A stretch of 64,000 bases of DNA, taken from contig CAMGYJ010000002.1 of the NCBI GenBank assembly GCA_946122785.1, positions 16,776,492-16,840,491 of the forward strand, read 5' to 3'. Below are positions 11,112 to 22,150 of this stretch, in pieces. The position numbers were made by a program, and so were the translations under genes. Position 1 is the stretch's first letter. Each line of letters opens with the position of its first letter. The DNA is from Linum tenue (lineage: Eukaryota > Streptophyta > Magnoliopsida > Malpighiales > Linaceae). The notes beneath the pieces were generated by a model, which had not been told where the DNA came from, ran no database searches, and saw only the letters and a list, made by a program, of their open reading frames with translations.

Positions 11112-12290
11112 GCTGTACTCGTGGCTCGTTTTGTGTTGCTTATGTTTTGGTTAGGAGTGCAAACTGTCTTGTGTTTTGGTTTATTTTCTTTTCTTTTGGA
11201 TGATGTACTATTGGGCTGACAACTAGATCTAAAGTATTGTGGCTGAGTTCATGTGTTCCCTTTAGTTGTGACTTTGCACCGACTGGCCCCATTTCCAGTC
11301 CGTTTCACTCCGACTGGTCCATCTTCCAGTCTCATGCAGTCCGCGCACACCGGTAACATCGTTCCCTTATCCTTCTCTCTTCTCCATTGAGGGCAATGTC
11401 GAACTTATGTGTGGGGGGATGTTTCTATTTTGACTGCTTAGATCTGTTTGTGTGCTTGGAGCCTAGTCCACTGTCCAAATTTCGATTTGAGGGCTCCAAG
11501 TATGTGTTCCTTGCAAATTGCCTGCTCAGTATGCTTGGAATTGATAGTCTCTATAGTAATGTGCAACCTAGGGAGGTAGTGTAGCACTATGGAGGATGTT
11601 GAAGTATAAGATTTTTCCTATCTAGCTCTCTGTTGTGCCGGTTGATTTTGTGAATTAGTGGAGTTAAGACCGTTGAATTCATGTGGTAATGGTGACTCCT
11701 TTTGAATTGTGTTGTGGACTCGTGTACTGAACATGGTGCTCATGTGGGAAATGAAAAGCAGTTGGTCCTCCATGTCGAAATCATTGAAATCTTAATCATG
11801 GGGTAAGCCCAACGTGTGTGGCACCGTTCATTTCACAAAATCGAGTTTTGGAAGAGATTTTAGTGATCCTTAGTGGGGTACTCCTACAAGGTGAAGCTAA
11901 GCTGTCTCTAGTACAAGTAAAATTTTCACCCGTTGAACGGTTTGCCTACTCGAGGATGTGTTTTTAAGGGCACGGATAGAGCTTCCGTCCCCCCTTAATT
12001 TTATTGACCCTCCACACGAGTTGAGGAAAAGGAGTTAAAAAAGTACTTTGGCGAGTGCCAGATGTACAGAAATTGCTCTTGCTCAACTAATAAGGGTGGA
12101 CCGTACAAAAGACTGTAGTTGGAACCCCCGGCAAGTGAAGAAAAAAAAATTTAAAATGAAAGTGAAAAGGGGTTCCAACGGTGAAGTGAAGTGAAAGAGC
12201 ACCCAGGTACAATGAGTCCTTGATTGTGAATGGTGTGAGTCCCTTTACCCATGAACTGGTTGTCTTACTTCCACTTCTTCTCATGATCCT
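11112..12290 (+). other. Non-coding interior of Gypsy element A
   Basis: No pol domains were seen. TTGAGGGCAATGTCGAACTT followed by GTGTGGGGGGAT (about 11388-11420) has a reverse-strand counterpart in Gypsy element B (24497-24530), so the two elements share this internal module. The stretch then continues AT-rich to the hAT insertion at 12299. Confidence 0.6.
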
Positions 12291-12600
12291 GACTTGAGTA
12301 GGGATGGCATTGGGTATGAAAAAAACGGGCATAGCCCGCACCCGCCCGGGACAAACCCGCGAAGAAACCCGCCAGGTCCGGATTGCGGTCGGGGACGGGG
12401 AAACCCGCTAATTGAGTGACAGCGGGGATGGGTCGGGGTCGGATCTAATACTATTCGCCCCGGCCCCGTCCGATATTGCATACGACATCGTTTTGCCTCT
12501 CTTCAGAATCTGAATTACAACGCGTGCAACAGCAAGAAACCCACCACCAATAAACTTTCCCCAAAATCCAATCTCTCTTCTCTCACAAATCCAGCATCGC

Positions 12601-13124
12601 GATTAATGGAACGCCGATTTTCCGGACTTTATCACGATTCACGCGCGGTGAGTCCTTCTATCTTCCGTTCTTCCTACCAATCATTCGTTTTTCTAGCCTC
12701 GATTACACCTCACCACCAATCATCCATCATGAAAACCCTAGAATCTCTCCCTCAAATCTCTCAAACAGCCATCAAATTAGCCAATTGCCCAATCGGAAGA
12801 ACAACTCTTCGATTTTCACTGTTGATGGGTTTGGGAGAATCGAATTGGATGATTCTGTCCTTTGCTGGCTTCACGCCATTTATCCCTAATCTTAGGCTAT
12901 AAATATGACCTTAAACGACACTTGAGGGCACAATTCCAGACTTCCTTCACAAATCCAATCCTCTGTTCATCGAGCTTTCTTCACCTCTAAACCGCAGTAT
13001 CGCAATGATTCTTGAACTGGTGAGTTTTCTGCTTTTCCCTTACTTGCCTTGTTAATTTTCCGTGTAATTTTCTGTTAGATTATCAGGGTTCTAATGAATT
13101 GTCTCCTAATATGTACAAGGTACC
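12601..13124 (+). other. 5' untranslated region of the hAT transposase gene, probably spliced
   Basis: A donor-like GCGGTGAGTCC occurs at about 12647 and another, CTGGTGAGTTTT, at about 13017. The coding ATG is at 13125, just after TACAAGGTACC. The small open frame at 12606-12902 covers this leader and matches no family; it is treated as UTR. Confidence 0.4.
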
Positions 13125-13755
13125 ATGGAGAGTATTCAAAATGTTGGTGGAGCTCCTGCTCTTGCTGCTGTTGGAGCAAATGGTGTTGTTCCTCAACTTG
13201 TTGTTGCGCCTGAAGCTGTTCTTGCACCTCAGGTTGCTGCTGCTGGAACCCAGGTTGCTGTTGGAGCCAAGGTTGCTGCTGGAGCACCTCAGGGTGTTGT
13301 TATCAATGACGGCAATGGTAATGGTGATGATGTGATTGATTCTAGCAGGCTAAAATCTGTAGTTTGGAATCACTTTACCAGAATTAGAGTGAACAATGAG
13401 CTTAAGGCTAAATGCAAATACTGTCGAAAGCTACTATGTGGAGAATCAAAAGATGGTACTTCGCATTTGAAAAGCCATATGCGAACTTGTTTACAGAAAA
13501 GAATTGGGGATAGAACTCAGAAGGTTCTTGGTGCTAACTATGCCCCAACTGGAAGGAGGGATTTGGTAGTTAGTGCGTATAGTTCTGATGTTTGTAGGAG
13601 GGAACTTTCTGTTGCTATCTTGATACACGAGTATCCACTTTCAATGGTGGATCACTTGTATTTCAAGAGATTTGTTTGTTCTCTACAGCCTCTCTTTACT
13701 GTTCCAGGTCGCAATACTATTAGGACAGACATTTTCAAATTATATAAGTATGAAC

Positions 13756-14227
13756 CAGGGGCGGAGCTACACAAGGCCTAAGGGGGGCCCCGACCCCCCC
13801 CCCCCCCCCCCCGAGAATTTCGAAAATCACGAAAGAATGTACTGAGTGTTCTGAAAATTACGAAGTAAATACAGGTTTTCTAATAATGGCCGTGGGTTAA
13901 AAGGTATCTAAAGAAGCTTAGTACCCTAGTGGAGTTGTAGTGGTTATGAGTTGTAGTGGTTATGTATCAAACAGGTCATGGGTTCAATCCCCACTGAATT
14001 ATGTTAGTTTTTTACAATTTTATAGCTTTAATGGAAAAAAATTCCCCGATAAGTTTAACAAGAATGTCAATCTAATTATTTGATAAAACATCTCGTACAT
14101 TTTGATAATTCACACAATTAATTTATTTATATAGTTATATAATTATTTTGATTTTTTTCTTATTACGATAATATACGAAACATTTCCGCCCCCCCCCCCC
14201 AAACCCAAAATTCTAGCTCCGCCCCTG
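13756..14227. mobile_element. hAT MITE with CAGGGGCGGAGCTA termini, inside the transposase gene
   Basis: Left end CAGGGGCGGAGCTA, right end TAGCTCCGCCCCTG. The flanks match at 6 of 8 positions (GTATGAAC at 13748-13755, GTCTTAAC at 14228-14235), consistent with an old 8-bp hAT target duplication. It contains a run of about 22 C (13790-13812) and another C run near the right end. Its right half is duplicated in tandem (next entry). Confidence 0.8.
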
Positions 14228-14498
14228 GTCTTAACGTATTAATCCCCACTGAATTATGTTAGTTTCTTACAATTTTATAGCTTTAATGGAAAAAAATTCC
14301 CCGATAAGTTTAACAAGAATGTAATCTAATTATTTGATAAAACATCTCGTACATTTTGATAATTCACACAATTAATTTATTTATATAGTTATATAATTAT
14401 TTTGATTTTTTTCTTATTATGATAATATACGAAACATTTCCGCCCCCCCCCCCCCCCCAAACCCAAGATTCTAGCTCCGCCCCTGGTCTTAACGTATT
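13986..14498. repeat. ~256-bp tandem duplication spanning the MITE end and flanking target
   Basis: Copies at about 13986-14240 and 14241-14498 are nearly identical, both starting AATCCCCACTGAATTATG. Each copy includes the MITE right end (CTCCGCCCCTG) and the flanking GTCTTAACGTATT. The duplication therefore happened after the MITE inserted. Confidence 0.9.
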
Positions 14499-15901
14499 AA
14501 GATTCAGAAGGTTATTGATGACAATAAGGGAAGAGTGGCACTCACAACTGATATGTGGAAAGCCTCCACTCAAAAGAAGAGTTATATGGCTGTAACTGCA
14601 CACTACATTGACAATTCTTGGAATCTCAGAAGCCATATGTTAAGGTAAAGCTTTCAAGTTGGTTTATATAAGGTTTTCAATTTGAATTCCCAATCTGATT
14701 ATCTCATATTGTTCTAATGCAACTTCATTTGCTGCCTTGTTTTGTAGTTTCATGTATGTCCCTGCACCACATCAAGTGAGCGGTTAGCCACAATCATGGC
14801 TGAGTGCATGATGGATTGGAATGTCGATTCAAAGGTATCGACTATTACTCTTGATAATTGCAGTACGAATGACTCAATGATTGACAAAATTAAGCAAAAG
14901 CTTATGCTGCCATACTTGATGTCGGATGGTTCAATGTTGCACATGAGATGCTCTGCTCATATCTTGAACTTAATTGTCAAAGATGGGTTATCAATCTCGA
15001 AAGATGGGATAGAAAGGATTAGAGAATCTGTTGTGTATTGGTCTGCAACTCCAAAGAGAAAAGAATTCTTCGAAGAAACTGCTAGGCAATTAAGGGTTAG
15101 TTGTGAAAAAAATCTAGTGCTTGACTGTCCTACTAGATGGAATTCAACATTCCACATGCTTGCAGCTGCTTTGCCTTATAGAGATGTGTTCTCTCGTCTT
15201 AAACAAAGGGATTCTCAATATACTTGCTTGCCTACCCCTGCTGATTGGCAGTTCTCATCTATTGTGTGTTCAAAGCTGGAAATTTTCAGTGTTATATCTG
15301 ATCTATTTTCTGGAACAAAATATCCTACTGCCAATCTTTTCTTCACTCGGGTTTGTGACTTGAAATTGAAACTCAATGAGTGGCTTCTTGATTCTGATGT
15401 GGTCATCCATGAAATGGTTGTTTCAATGTGGATGAAATTTAAGAAGTATTGGGAAGATATCCATGAACTGTTGGATGTTGCAATTGTACTCGATCCAAGG
15501 TACAAGCTGGAAATTATCACTTACTATGCTACTAAATTTGGTAGTGGTGATATTGAATGTTCACTGGATTATGATAAGATTAAGGATATCTTGGTTGATT
15601 TGCTTCGTGAATACAAAACAAGGAGGGAGATGGATTCTCCTACTGTTGGAAATGCTAATCCAGAAGTTGTGCAATCTAGAATTGACTTGGATTTTGAGTT
15701 GTATATGAGTCAAAGGAAGAAATCCAAAACAGTTGCATACCAAAGTGAATTGGATCGATATTTGAGTGAGGATGTGATTCCTCTTTCTGCTGAATTTGAT
15801 ATATTGACGTGGTGGAGGCAAAATGACATCAAATCTCCTGTGTTGCAAGAAATTGCAAGAGATGGTCTTGCTGTTCCTGTAACTTGAGTGGCATCTGAAA
15901 G

Positions 15902-16729
15902 TAGGGGTGTTCAAATGGCTACCATGGTTATAACCAAACCAAATAAGGCTAAATTCCATTAACCATGGAATACAATATCATAACCAAACCGTCCAAACTA
16001 ATACAACAACCAAATTAACCAAACTAAAGTTTAATCGGTTTGGTTAATTGGTTAACCAGATTAACCAATATAAAATCACATTATCATTGACGATGAAAAT
16101 TTTCCAATTAATGCAATAATTCGGAATTTATATAATGAATAAAACATAACAATCAACACGTAGTTATAGTTAACCCTTAACAAAAATACATGCAACTAAG
16201 ACAATTATCTTACGATTAGTATAGAAGTATTCACCCAACAAAAATTTATGACAATGGTATGGGTTAATGAATTGTTGTGTTTGTGTAAATTGACTTAGTC
16301 TCTTAGCAATTATCATAGGCTGAAAATGACCTTCTTTTCAAGTTTTCATCCATCATAATGTATGAAATTTATCTAAATTAGGTGTCCATATGTTGTGGTC
16401 TACATTTTACATATACAAATATACACTATATGAGCAATATTGAGCTTTATATTTTATGAGTCTAAAAGGGATGAACGTTAACTCTTGAGTGGTTATGCAA
16501 AGTATTAAGTATGTGTATATAATAAATGTTAGATATATGACTAATTACTTAACTGGTTAATTTGGTTTGACTGGTTAGGAGTGTCTGAAACCAAACCAAA
16601 CCACCTAAACCAAACAAGCTAAAAACTTTAACCAAACCAAACCAATTATCCAAATTGACCAAACCAAATTATCCAAATAGTACTGGTTAAAACGGTTACC
16701 ATGGTAACCAAACCGTTTGAACACCCCTA
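15902..16729. mobile_element. hAT MITE, 828 bp, in the transposase 3' region
   Basis: Termini are TAGGGGTGTTCAAATGG and TTTGAACACCCCTA, with an exact 8-bp repeat TCTGAAAG (15894-15901, 16730-16737). Subterminal AACCAAACC / GGTTTGGTT repeats make the ends strongly complementary. The AT-rich middle has no coding capacity. It splits the ASES codons of the hAT dimerisation domain. Confidence 0.95.
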
Positions 16730-17159
16730 TCTGAAAGTACTTTCAGTTATGGGGGAAGACTTTTAGACCCTCACCGTAGTAGATTATTGCCTACTACTGT
16801 TGAGGCTATGATGTGTGCAAGGAGTTGGCTGCAAAATGAGGTGAACAAAGGTAACAAAAAAGTTCATTCAAGCTGTGAACTCTTATTCAAATGCATAAAA
16901 CAGTGTATTCCATTATTTACTTATTTCTTCATTTGTGTTTCAGATAATGTTGATTATGTGACTGCTTTGGAAGGGTGTTTCACTATGTTGAATCTGGGTG
17001 GAGATGAGATTGAGACTGAAAATGATTTGGCAGGTAATGATTTTATTTGTTACTACGATTAATTGTTTGGTTAAGTTTCAATGGAATAATAATTGGGATT
17101 CTTTTCTTTTCTTGGGCAGAAGATACAAATGGGATTGGGAGGCCTTATCTTGATTGAGC

Positions 17160-17480
17160 TAGACTAGGATTGATGGAAACTTGTTGCTGCCTGCTGCTGT
17201 GTTGTGCTGATGTTACTGTGATTCGCTGTTGGTGGCTTGGTGCTGTTGTGTTGTGTTCGTGTTTTTGTTGGAGTGCTGCTGCTGGAGTGCTGGTCTGTTC
17301 ATGTTTCTGTTCGTCTGCTGCTATTGACTTCTGTATTGTTGCTGGAGTGCTACTGGTGTGCTGGTCTGCTGGAGTGTTGTTGTTGGTCTGTTCATGTTGC
17401 TGCTGCTGCTTTATTTTTCTTGCTTTTAATGTTTTTTTGATTGTTAGACTTTCATGGATGTTGATGGATGATGGATCATG
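17160..17480. repeat. CTG/GTT-rich low-complexity region
   Basis: This is a degenerate trinucleotide-rich stretch (CTGCTG, GTTGTTG, GGAGTGCTG) just after the transposase stop, probably its 3' UTR. All three plus frames and a minus frame look open because of the composition. Confidence 0.7.
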
Positions 17481-17970
17481 GATGTTGCTTTGATGGATCA
17501 TGGTTATAATTTAGAAGTTTGAACGATGCAGTTGCTAGTTTCAATTTCAATGAAGTTCAATGGTTTTCTTTCAGTTTCATTAGTTTTGACTGTTGTATTA
17601 GTTTTTATATGTGTGTAGCGGGTAAAACCCGACCAACCCGGTAATACCCAAACTCGGACGGATACGGGGATGGATAGTGATTTAGTATCCATTGACCATT
17701 CCGGACGGGTACGGGTAATACCCGTTTATAATTACGGGCGGGTCTCGGGGAGCTACCACCCGGCCTCATACCCATTCGTTGCCATGCCTAGACTTGAGTC
17801 TAGTACTCGTATTGAGAGAGATAGGGGACGTCTTAGAAGACCAGTTGACCTCGTAAGCTGCTATATGATCTAGGAAATCCTCAACCGATGATCGAGGTTG
17901 TTTGTTGCTATAGAGGTCAGGAGAGCTGCATTGGTTTGAGTTAGGTTTGCTTGGGGACAAGCAAACGGTT

Positions 17971-17985
17971 AAGTGTGGGGGAATT
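17971..17985 (+). other. Polypurine tract of Gypsy element A
   Basis: AAGTGTGGGGGAATT abuts the TG start of the 3' LTR. The preceding sequence CTTGGGGACAAGCAAACGG also occurs, reversed, next to the equivalent LTR of Gypsy element B. Confidence 0.9.
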
Positions 17986-19289
17986 TGATAGACCATTGAT
18001 TTCACATATTTTTACCTCCATTCTTGCGCCGTTTGAGATGTTGATTCAATTTCACGCTAGCTTGTGTGTTTGTGTCATATTTCAGGACTTGGCGTTGATT
18101 TGAAGGTGATGAAACGAGTTTCGGGTCAAAAGGAAGACGTTGGAGTAAAAGGGCGCTGGAAGAGGAAAATACCCGGCCAGGAGTTAAAATACCCGGTCGG
18201 GTAAAATGCAAGGCGAGGCCGGGTAAAAGCAATTTGGGACGTCTGAAGTCCAGAAGGGGTCCCGGCCAGAGAGGAAAAATACCCGATCGGGTATTCTGGA
18301 CCTCGATCCGGTATTAACCCCTTCACCGCTGCGCTGCGTTTCAAAATCCCCGACCGGGCACCTGAAATACCCGACCGAGGATCGCGACCTGCTGGTTCTT
18401 AAGGGAAAGAAGGCTGATTTCTGAAGGGTTCCGAGTTTAAAGAGACAAAGCATATACCTAAAGAGAGAAAGTGACGAACCTGATTCTTCAAGCGCCTTAG
18501 ATCGATCTTCATCACCATTGGAGCCCGGCTTGAGCAGAATCCCATTCTTCACAGTATGGTTTCCGCGTTTGAGCTAGATTTCCCGTCTCTCTCTATGGAG
18601 TAACTTTCTCAATCACCTGGGTATGAAGAACCCTAAATTTGTATGTTAGGTCTGATTTTATGAACCCAAGTACGAATTCAGTGGTATGATTATATTAAAT
18701 TGAGGTTTGATTTCTTGAATGGCATGAATCCTTATCAAATTCCTGTTATTTCTGCTTTGACCTAGAAAGAGAATATCTGCCTAGGTTGATAGAGCACCCT
18801 TGATTGAAGGTAGTGAATTGACGACTTTAGTCGAGGAGTCAATTCACTATTCTGTACCGGATTTACTTCGGTAGAGGAGGTTTGGTTCGTTAGGGCCTCA
18901 ATCTGTTTACTCCGGTGGAGGTTAGTCGCCCACTGGGGACTCAGATTGAGAGGGACTGGAGACCTTTAGTCGAGACTGCAGACTGTTTAAGAACCTCCCG
19001 CAGTATAACTATCATTGAACTTGAACTTGGTAAATTACAACCTGGCTTAAATGTAGTCAAGGGGGAACCATATCCGGGTGACCTGTCTAAACTTGAACAC
19101 AACTTTCACTGCTTTGCTTGCTAGTGTAATTAAACCTTCACTAGACTTGAACCGCTAGATAACAAGATTTTCACGGAGTAGTCATCACACCTAGGACCCG
19201 GGTTGACAATAAGAACTAAACCCGCTATACTACGCATTAGTAGGTGGTTATATTTGGCCACTTTCTAGTTTGACGGTAAAAGCGTGTCA
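17986..19289 (+). repeat. 3' LTR of Gypsy element A (1304 bp)
   Basis: Starts TGATAGACC and ends AAGCGTGTCA. It carries the same palindromic cluster TACCCGRYCGGGTA (about 18170-18370) as the 5' LTR and an extra ~140 bp (about 18535-18720). Confidence 0.92.
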
Positions 19290-19934
19290 AGAAGTATTAT
19301 GATTTTTTAGACGATCATATTGTATTGAATGTAGGATCCGCAGTAGCGAGCTACCTTGTTGCTTGTTGGGATTCTTCCGTATGGCGTCTAGGTTGGAAAT
19401 TCCATACGTGGCTGCTTTCTAGATTCTGCCATTGATAATTAAACTCAGCCACTAAGATTGAGTCCTTTCCTACACATGTTTACTGTTGCTCTATCTTAAT
19501 GTCCAAAAGCTTTAATATTGTCCAGAAACAGTGATGTGATTTTTCCTATTTCCTACAATTAATTTTAGAAGAATTCACTACCTATGCTTGAGTCCGTTCA
19601 AACACATGGTTGCTCTTGCCCCGTCTCAATGTGAAGAAGCTTTAGCATGATAAAACGAGGTCCTAAAAATGAGCTATGACTAGTTACAGTTGCTCTTCTG
19701 CCTCAAATGTCAGTTTGTCCATGGTTCTCTGAGGTGCATGGCAATGAGTTCCTAGAAGAGAACTATGCGAGTCCGAGTTGCTCTTCTGCCTTATCCGTCA
19801 TTGTGATTGGTTCTTTGTATATGCCTATGGAGTCCTAGAAGGGAACCATGATTAGGCTTAGTTGCCCTTCTGACCCATCACTGATTTTTATATGGCTCGC
19901 TGAAACTTGATAATGGTGTTCTAGATGGGAACTA
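19290..19934 (+). ncRNA. Tandem hairpin locus, second part
   Basis: Continuation of the locus broken at 9394. From about 19520 it repeats the order of modules seen from about 8470 (GAATTCACT, TTGAGTCC, CTTGCCCCGTCTCAATGTG, then hairpin units). Clear hairpins: 19754-19787 (AGAAGAG/CTCTTCT) and 19837-19871 (AGAAGGG/CCCTTCT). The last unit is cut by the Copia-type element at AACTA. No coding frame. Confidence 0.4.
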
Positions 19935-20423
19935 TGTTAGAAACCAAACAGAAAAAATAGGGTTACCGATCTGGCTGAGTCGCGGACTAGGTTGCTCTCT
20001 TTAAGACGTTCGCGGCACTGCCTTCGTTGCGCACGGCAGACTATCAGCCAGTCGCCTCCAGGATAAAACAGCCACTCTAAATTTGTTGCTCATCGGTTTT
20101 GTGCGAAAAACCGGAGCTCTATGAACTCACTCTCTTTCTTGTGTTTCTGCTCTCTGAGGTGTATCTAGAGGGTCTGGGGCGTCTCCTATTTATAGGAGCA
20201 GAAAACCCAGAATATTCCTTCTTTCTTTGGGAATAAGTCATATTTTAATTAGGGAGATAATTACTCCCATAATTAAAATATAATATATTAAGATAATTAT
20301 TCTTAATTATCTCCATAATATTCCTTTTATTGATTATCCATCTTATTTTCGTATTATGGGGAAAATACTGGATAATTAATTAGGAATTTCATTTATAGCT
20401 TTTCAAAGCTATTCATCCCAACA
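19935..20423 (-). repeat. 3' LTR of the Copia-type element
   Basis: On the plus strand it starts TGTTAGAAACC and ends TCATCCCAACA. The reverse-strand TATA motif TATAAATAG is at 20186-20194. Confidence 0.93.
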
Positions 20424-20434
20424 ATCCCCCACTT
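20424..20434 (-). other. Polypurine tract of the Copia-type element
   Basis: The minus strand reads AAGTGGGGGAT directly before the TGTTGGGATG start of the LTR, a typical Copia arrangement. It fixes the element's orientation. Confidence 0.85.
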
Positions 20435-20640
20435 GAATAGTTTTGAAACTATCTCTGAGCATCAACAGTTCCATAAGATCGGGCATAAGCTAAGGTATCG
20501 CGAAGATTTGAACCTTAGCGTAGTGGTTACACTTCCGATTTCATAAGGGTGACTCGTAGTCTTGAACCCTATCTCAGATAATGTAGCACACCGGATCTTT
20601 TCATTGAGTGATATTCTCTCATAGGCCGTGCGTTTAGGAA
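20435..20640 (-). other. 3' internal Copia sequence
   Basis: Non-coding 3' part of the Copia-type element between the polypurine tract and the fold-back insertion; it resumes at 21758. No intact frame. Confidence 0.5.
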
Positions 20641-21757
20641 AAAATCCCAAGTTACACATGTTTTTAAAAAAAATTCTCAAAATACCCACGTTATGAAAAT
20701 AATTCTCAATCTACGCATGTTTGGGCCATCACCGCTGTCGACGAAGACAGTGATTGCATCACCGCTGTCGACGAAGACAGTGATTGCATCACTGCTGTCG
20801 ACAAAGACAGTGATTGCATCACTGCAGTACACGGCCGCGGTGAAGGCCTAACCTGCGTTGAAACTTTAAACAAACGTAACTTTGTGCTCGGTTATCCGAT
20901 CGTAGCAAAAATTTTTTTGATTCCGCATAATTTTTCGAGATCTTGCAAGCCGCAAATTGCCGTAGGAGGTTTGGTCCCGCCTTCATCTCGAAAATATGTC
21001 GTTTGCTACCCCGAACGAGCCTTTTTTCGATTTCGTCAAACTTTGAACGACCATAACTTTGTGCTCCACAATCCAAAAATCATGAATTTTTTTTTTATTT
21101 CGCATAACTTTTTAAGGAATACAATTTTTATCATAGACATATTTTCGGAATGTACTTGGATTCCTGAAAAGGAAGGTAAAGTTATTCCCAAAACCCCTTA
21201 TATCCATAAATAATTCATTTTTTGAAAATTCTCTCCTACTAAATATTGTAGTCCTTAAAAAGTTATGCGAAATAAAAAAAAAATCATGATTTTCGGATTG
21301 TGGAGCACAAAGTTATGGTCGTTCAAAGTTTGACGAAATCGAAAAAAGGCTCGTTCGGGGTAGCAAACGACATATTTCGAGACGAAGGCGGGACCAAACC
21401 GCCCACGGCAATTTGCGGCTTGCAAGATCTCGAAAAATTATGCGGCATCAACAAAAATTTCGCTACGATCGGATAACCGAGCACAAAGTTACGTTTGTTT
21501 AAAGTTTCGACGCAGGTTAGGCCTTCACCGCGGCCGTGTACTGCAGTGATGCAATCACTGTCTTTGTCGACAACAGTGATGCAATCACTGTCTTTGTCGA
21601 CAGGAGTGATGCAATCACTGTCTTCGTCGAAAGCGGTGATGCAATCACTGTCTTCGTCGACAGCGGTGATGGCCCAAACATGCGTAGATTGGGAATTATT
21701 TTCATAACGTGTGTATTTTGAGAATTTTTTTTTAAAACATGTGTAACTTGGGATTTA
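20641..21757. mobile_element. Fold-back element with ~480-bp inverted arms
   Basis: The left arm (20641-about 21125) and right arm (about 21250-21757) are near-perfect inverted copies; termini read AAATCCCAAGTTACACATG and its complement. Each arm carries three to four tandem 30-bp units with ATCACCGCTGTCGACGAAG / CTTCGTCGACAGCGGTGAT, which are themselves partly palindromic (CTGTCGACGAAGACAG). The loop is ~125 bp. No transposase. The target-site duplication is unclear: TTA occurs at both edges but the terminal bases do not align cleanly. Confidence 0.82.
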
Positions 21758-22145
21758 GTGAACGCTCTAGCAACTTTGTGCCTCCAAAGTTCCATAGGGA
21801 GCGGCCCCACTCCCACATTCACATAGGTGAGTCTATCAGAAGTACCCCCAAAGTAAAGTACTTCACTCCACATAGAGTATAGATCTCATTAAGAGTTGAA
21901 CTCGACCTCCAAGGGTTTGGGATTCATGCTTCACTATGCATGAACTTTTCTCAATATTACTCATGACTTGTTATTACCCATTGAACCCGTTTCTTGGGAT
22001 CTCCAGTCTATCGGGTCGGGTTACCATCACTTGTAATCCATGGTTCGGTAGGCATAAGTCTCATACCTTCGTGGTATTTTGGACTTTTCTCTCTAGATAA
22101 TCCTTTCGTCAAAGGATCAGCTAGATTCTAATAGGATCTTATATG
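21758..22145 (-). other. Copia internal sequence between the fold-back and Gypsy B
   Basis: Belongs to the Copia-type element by position. No open frame of interest; it ends at the ATCCA target site of Gypsy element B. Confidence 0.5.
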
Positions 22146-22150
22146 ATCCA

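Larger units (their letters stand above)
13125..17157 (+). pseudogene. hAT transposase with BED zinc finger (interrupted)
   Basis: Pieces in order: 13125-13755 (Ala/Val-rich N-terminus, then BED finger VWNHFTRI, CKYC, HLKSHMRTC); 14500-14643 (first catalytic Asp in LTTDMWKAS); about 14748-15893 (second Asp in TLDNCSTND, then MRCSAHILNLIVKDG and TRWNSTFHML); 16738-16850, 16944-17033 and 17120-17157 (hAT dimerisation end: ASES, GGRLLDP, TVEAMMCARSWL). Lesions: MITE insertion at 13756, a one-base deletion near 14766, a TGA at 15885-15887 within the dimerisation domain, and a second MITE at 15902. Removing the first MITE plus one target copy gives an in-frame junction. Introns at 14644-14747, 16851-16943 and 17034-17119 have GT-AG ends. 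It cannot make an active enzyme. Confidence 0.9.
12299..17790 (+). mobile_element. hAT transposon with a broken transposase gene, 5.5 kb
   Basis: Termini are TAGGGATGGCA (left) and the reverse complement TAGGCATGGCAACG (right). An exact 8-bp direct repeat GACTTGAG flanks it (12291-12298, 17791-17798). GC-rich subterminal repeats of the type ACCCGN(2-4)CGGG lie at both ends (12330-12480, 17615-17770). It carries a BED-finger hAT transposase gene (13125-17157) and is itself hit by two hAT MITEs (13756-14227 and 15902-16729). It sits inside Gypsy element A and is probably the decayed autonomous relative of the many small TAGGGATGGCA elements in the window. Confidence 0.93.
9395..19289 (+). mobile_element. 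Gypsy-type LTR retrotransposon A, plus orientation, pol-less, with nested hAT
   Basis: Two LTRs (9395-10555 and 17986-19289) are flanked by an exact 5-bp repeat AGAAG (9390-9394, 19290-19294). A purine tract AAGTGTGGGGGAATT (17971-17985) lies directly before the 3' LTR. A damaged primer site (AGTTTTTCCGTTGCCGGGGA) follows the 5' LTR; related elements have the full tRNA-Asp-type GGCGCCGTTGCCGGGGA. Internally only a broken gag-like piece is seen; no protease, reverse transcriptase or integrase. The LTRs differ by substitutions and a ~140-bp indel, so the insertion is old. An hAT element sits inside it at 12299-17790. Confidence 0.9.

Noticed and set aside
17170..17501. Cys/Leu/Val-rich and Gln/His-rich proteins on both strands
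   Set aside because: Low-complexity CTG/GTT repeats in the 3' UTR of the hAT transposase keep several frames open.
20736..20830. CRISPR-like array of 30-bp repeats
   Set aside because: The units are contiguous without unique spacers and occur in both arms of a fold-back element in a plant genome.
21536..21721. Open frame with repeated SDAITVFVD units
   Set aside because: It is only the translation of the 30-bp tandem units of the fold-back arm; the mirrored arm gives frames on the other strand.
20424..22150. Integrated plant pararetrovirus
   Set aside because: No viral coat, movement or reverse transcriptase motifs; the sequence belongs to the Copia-type element and its insertions.
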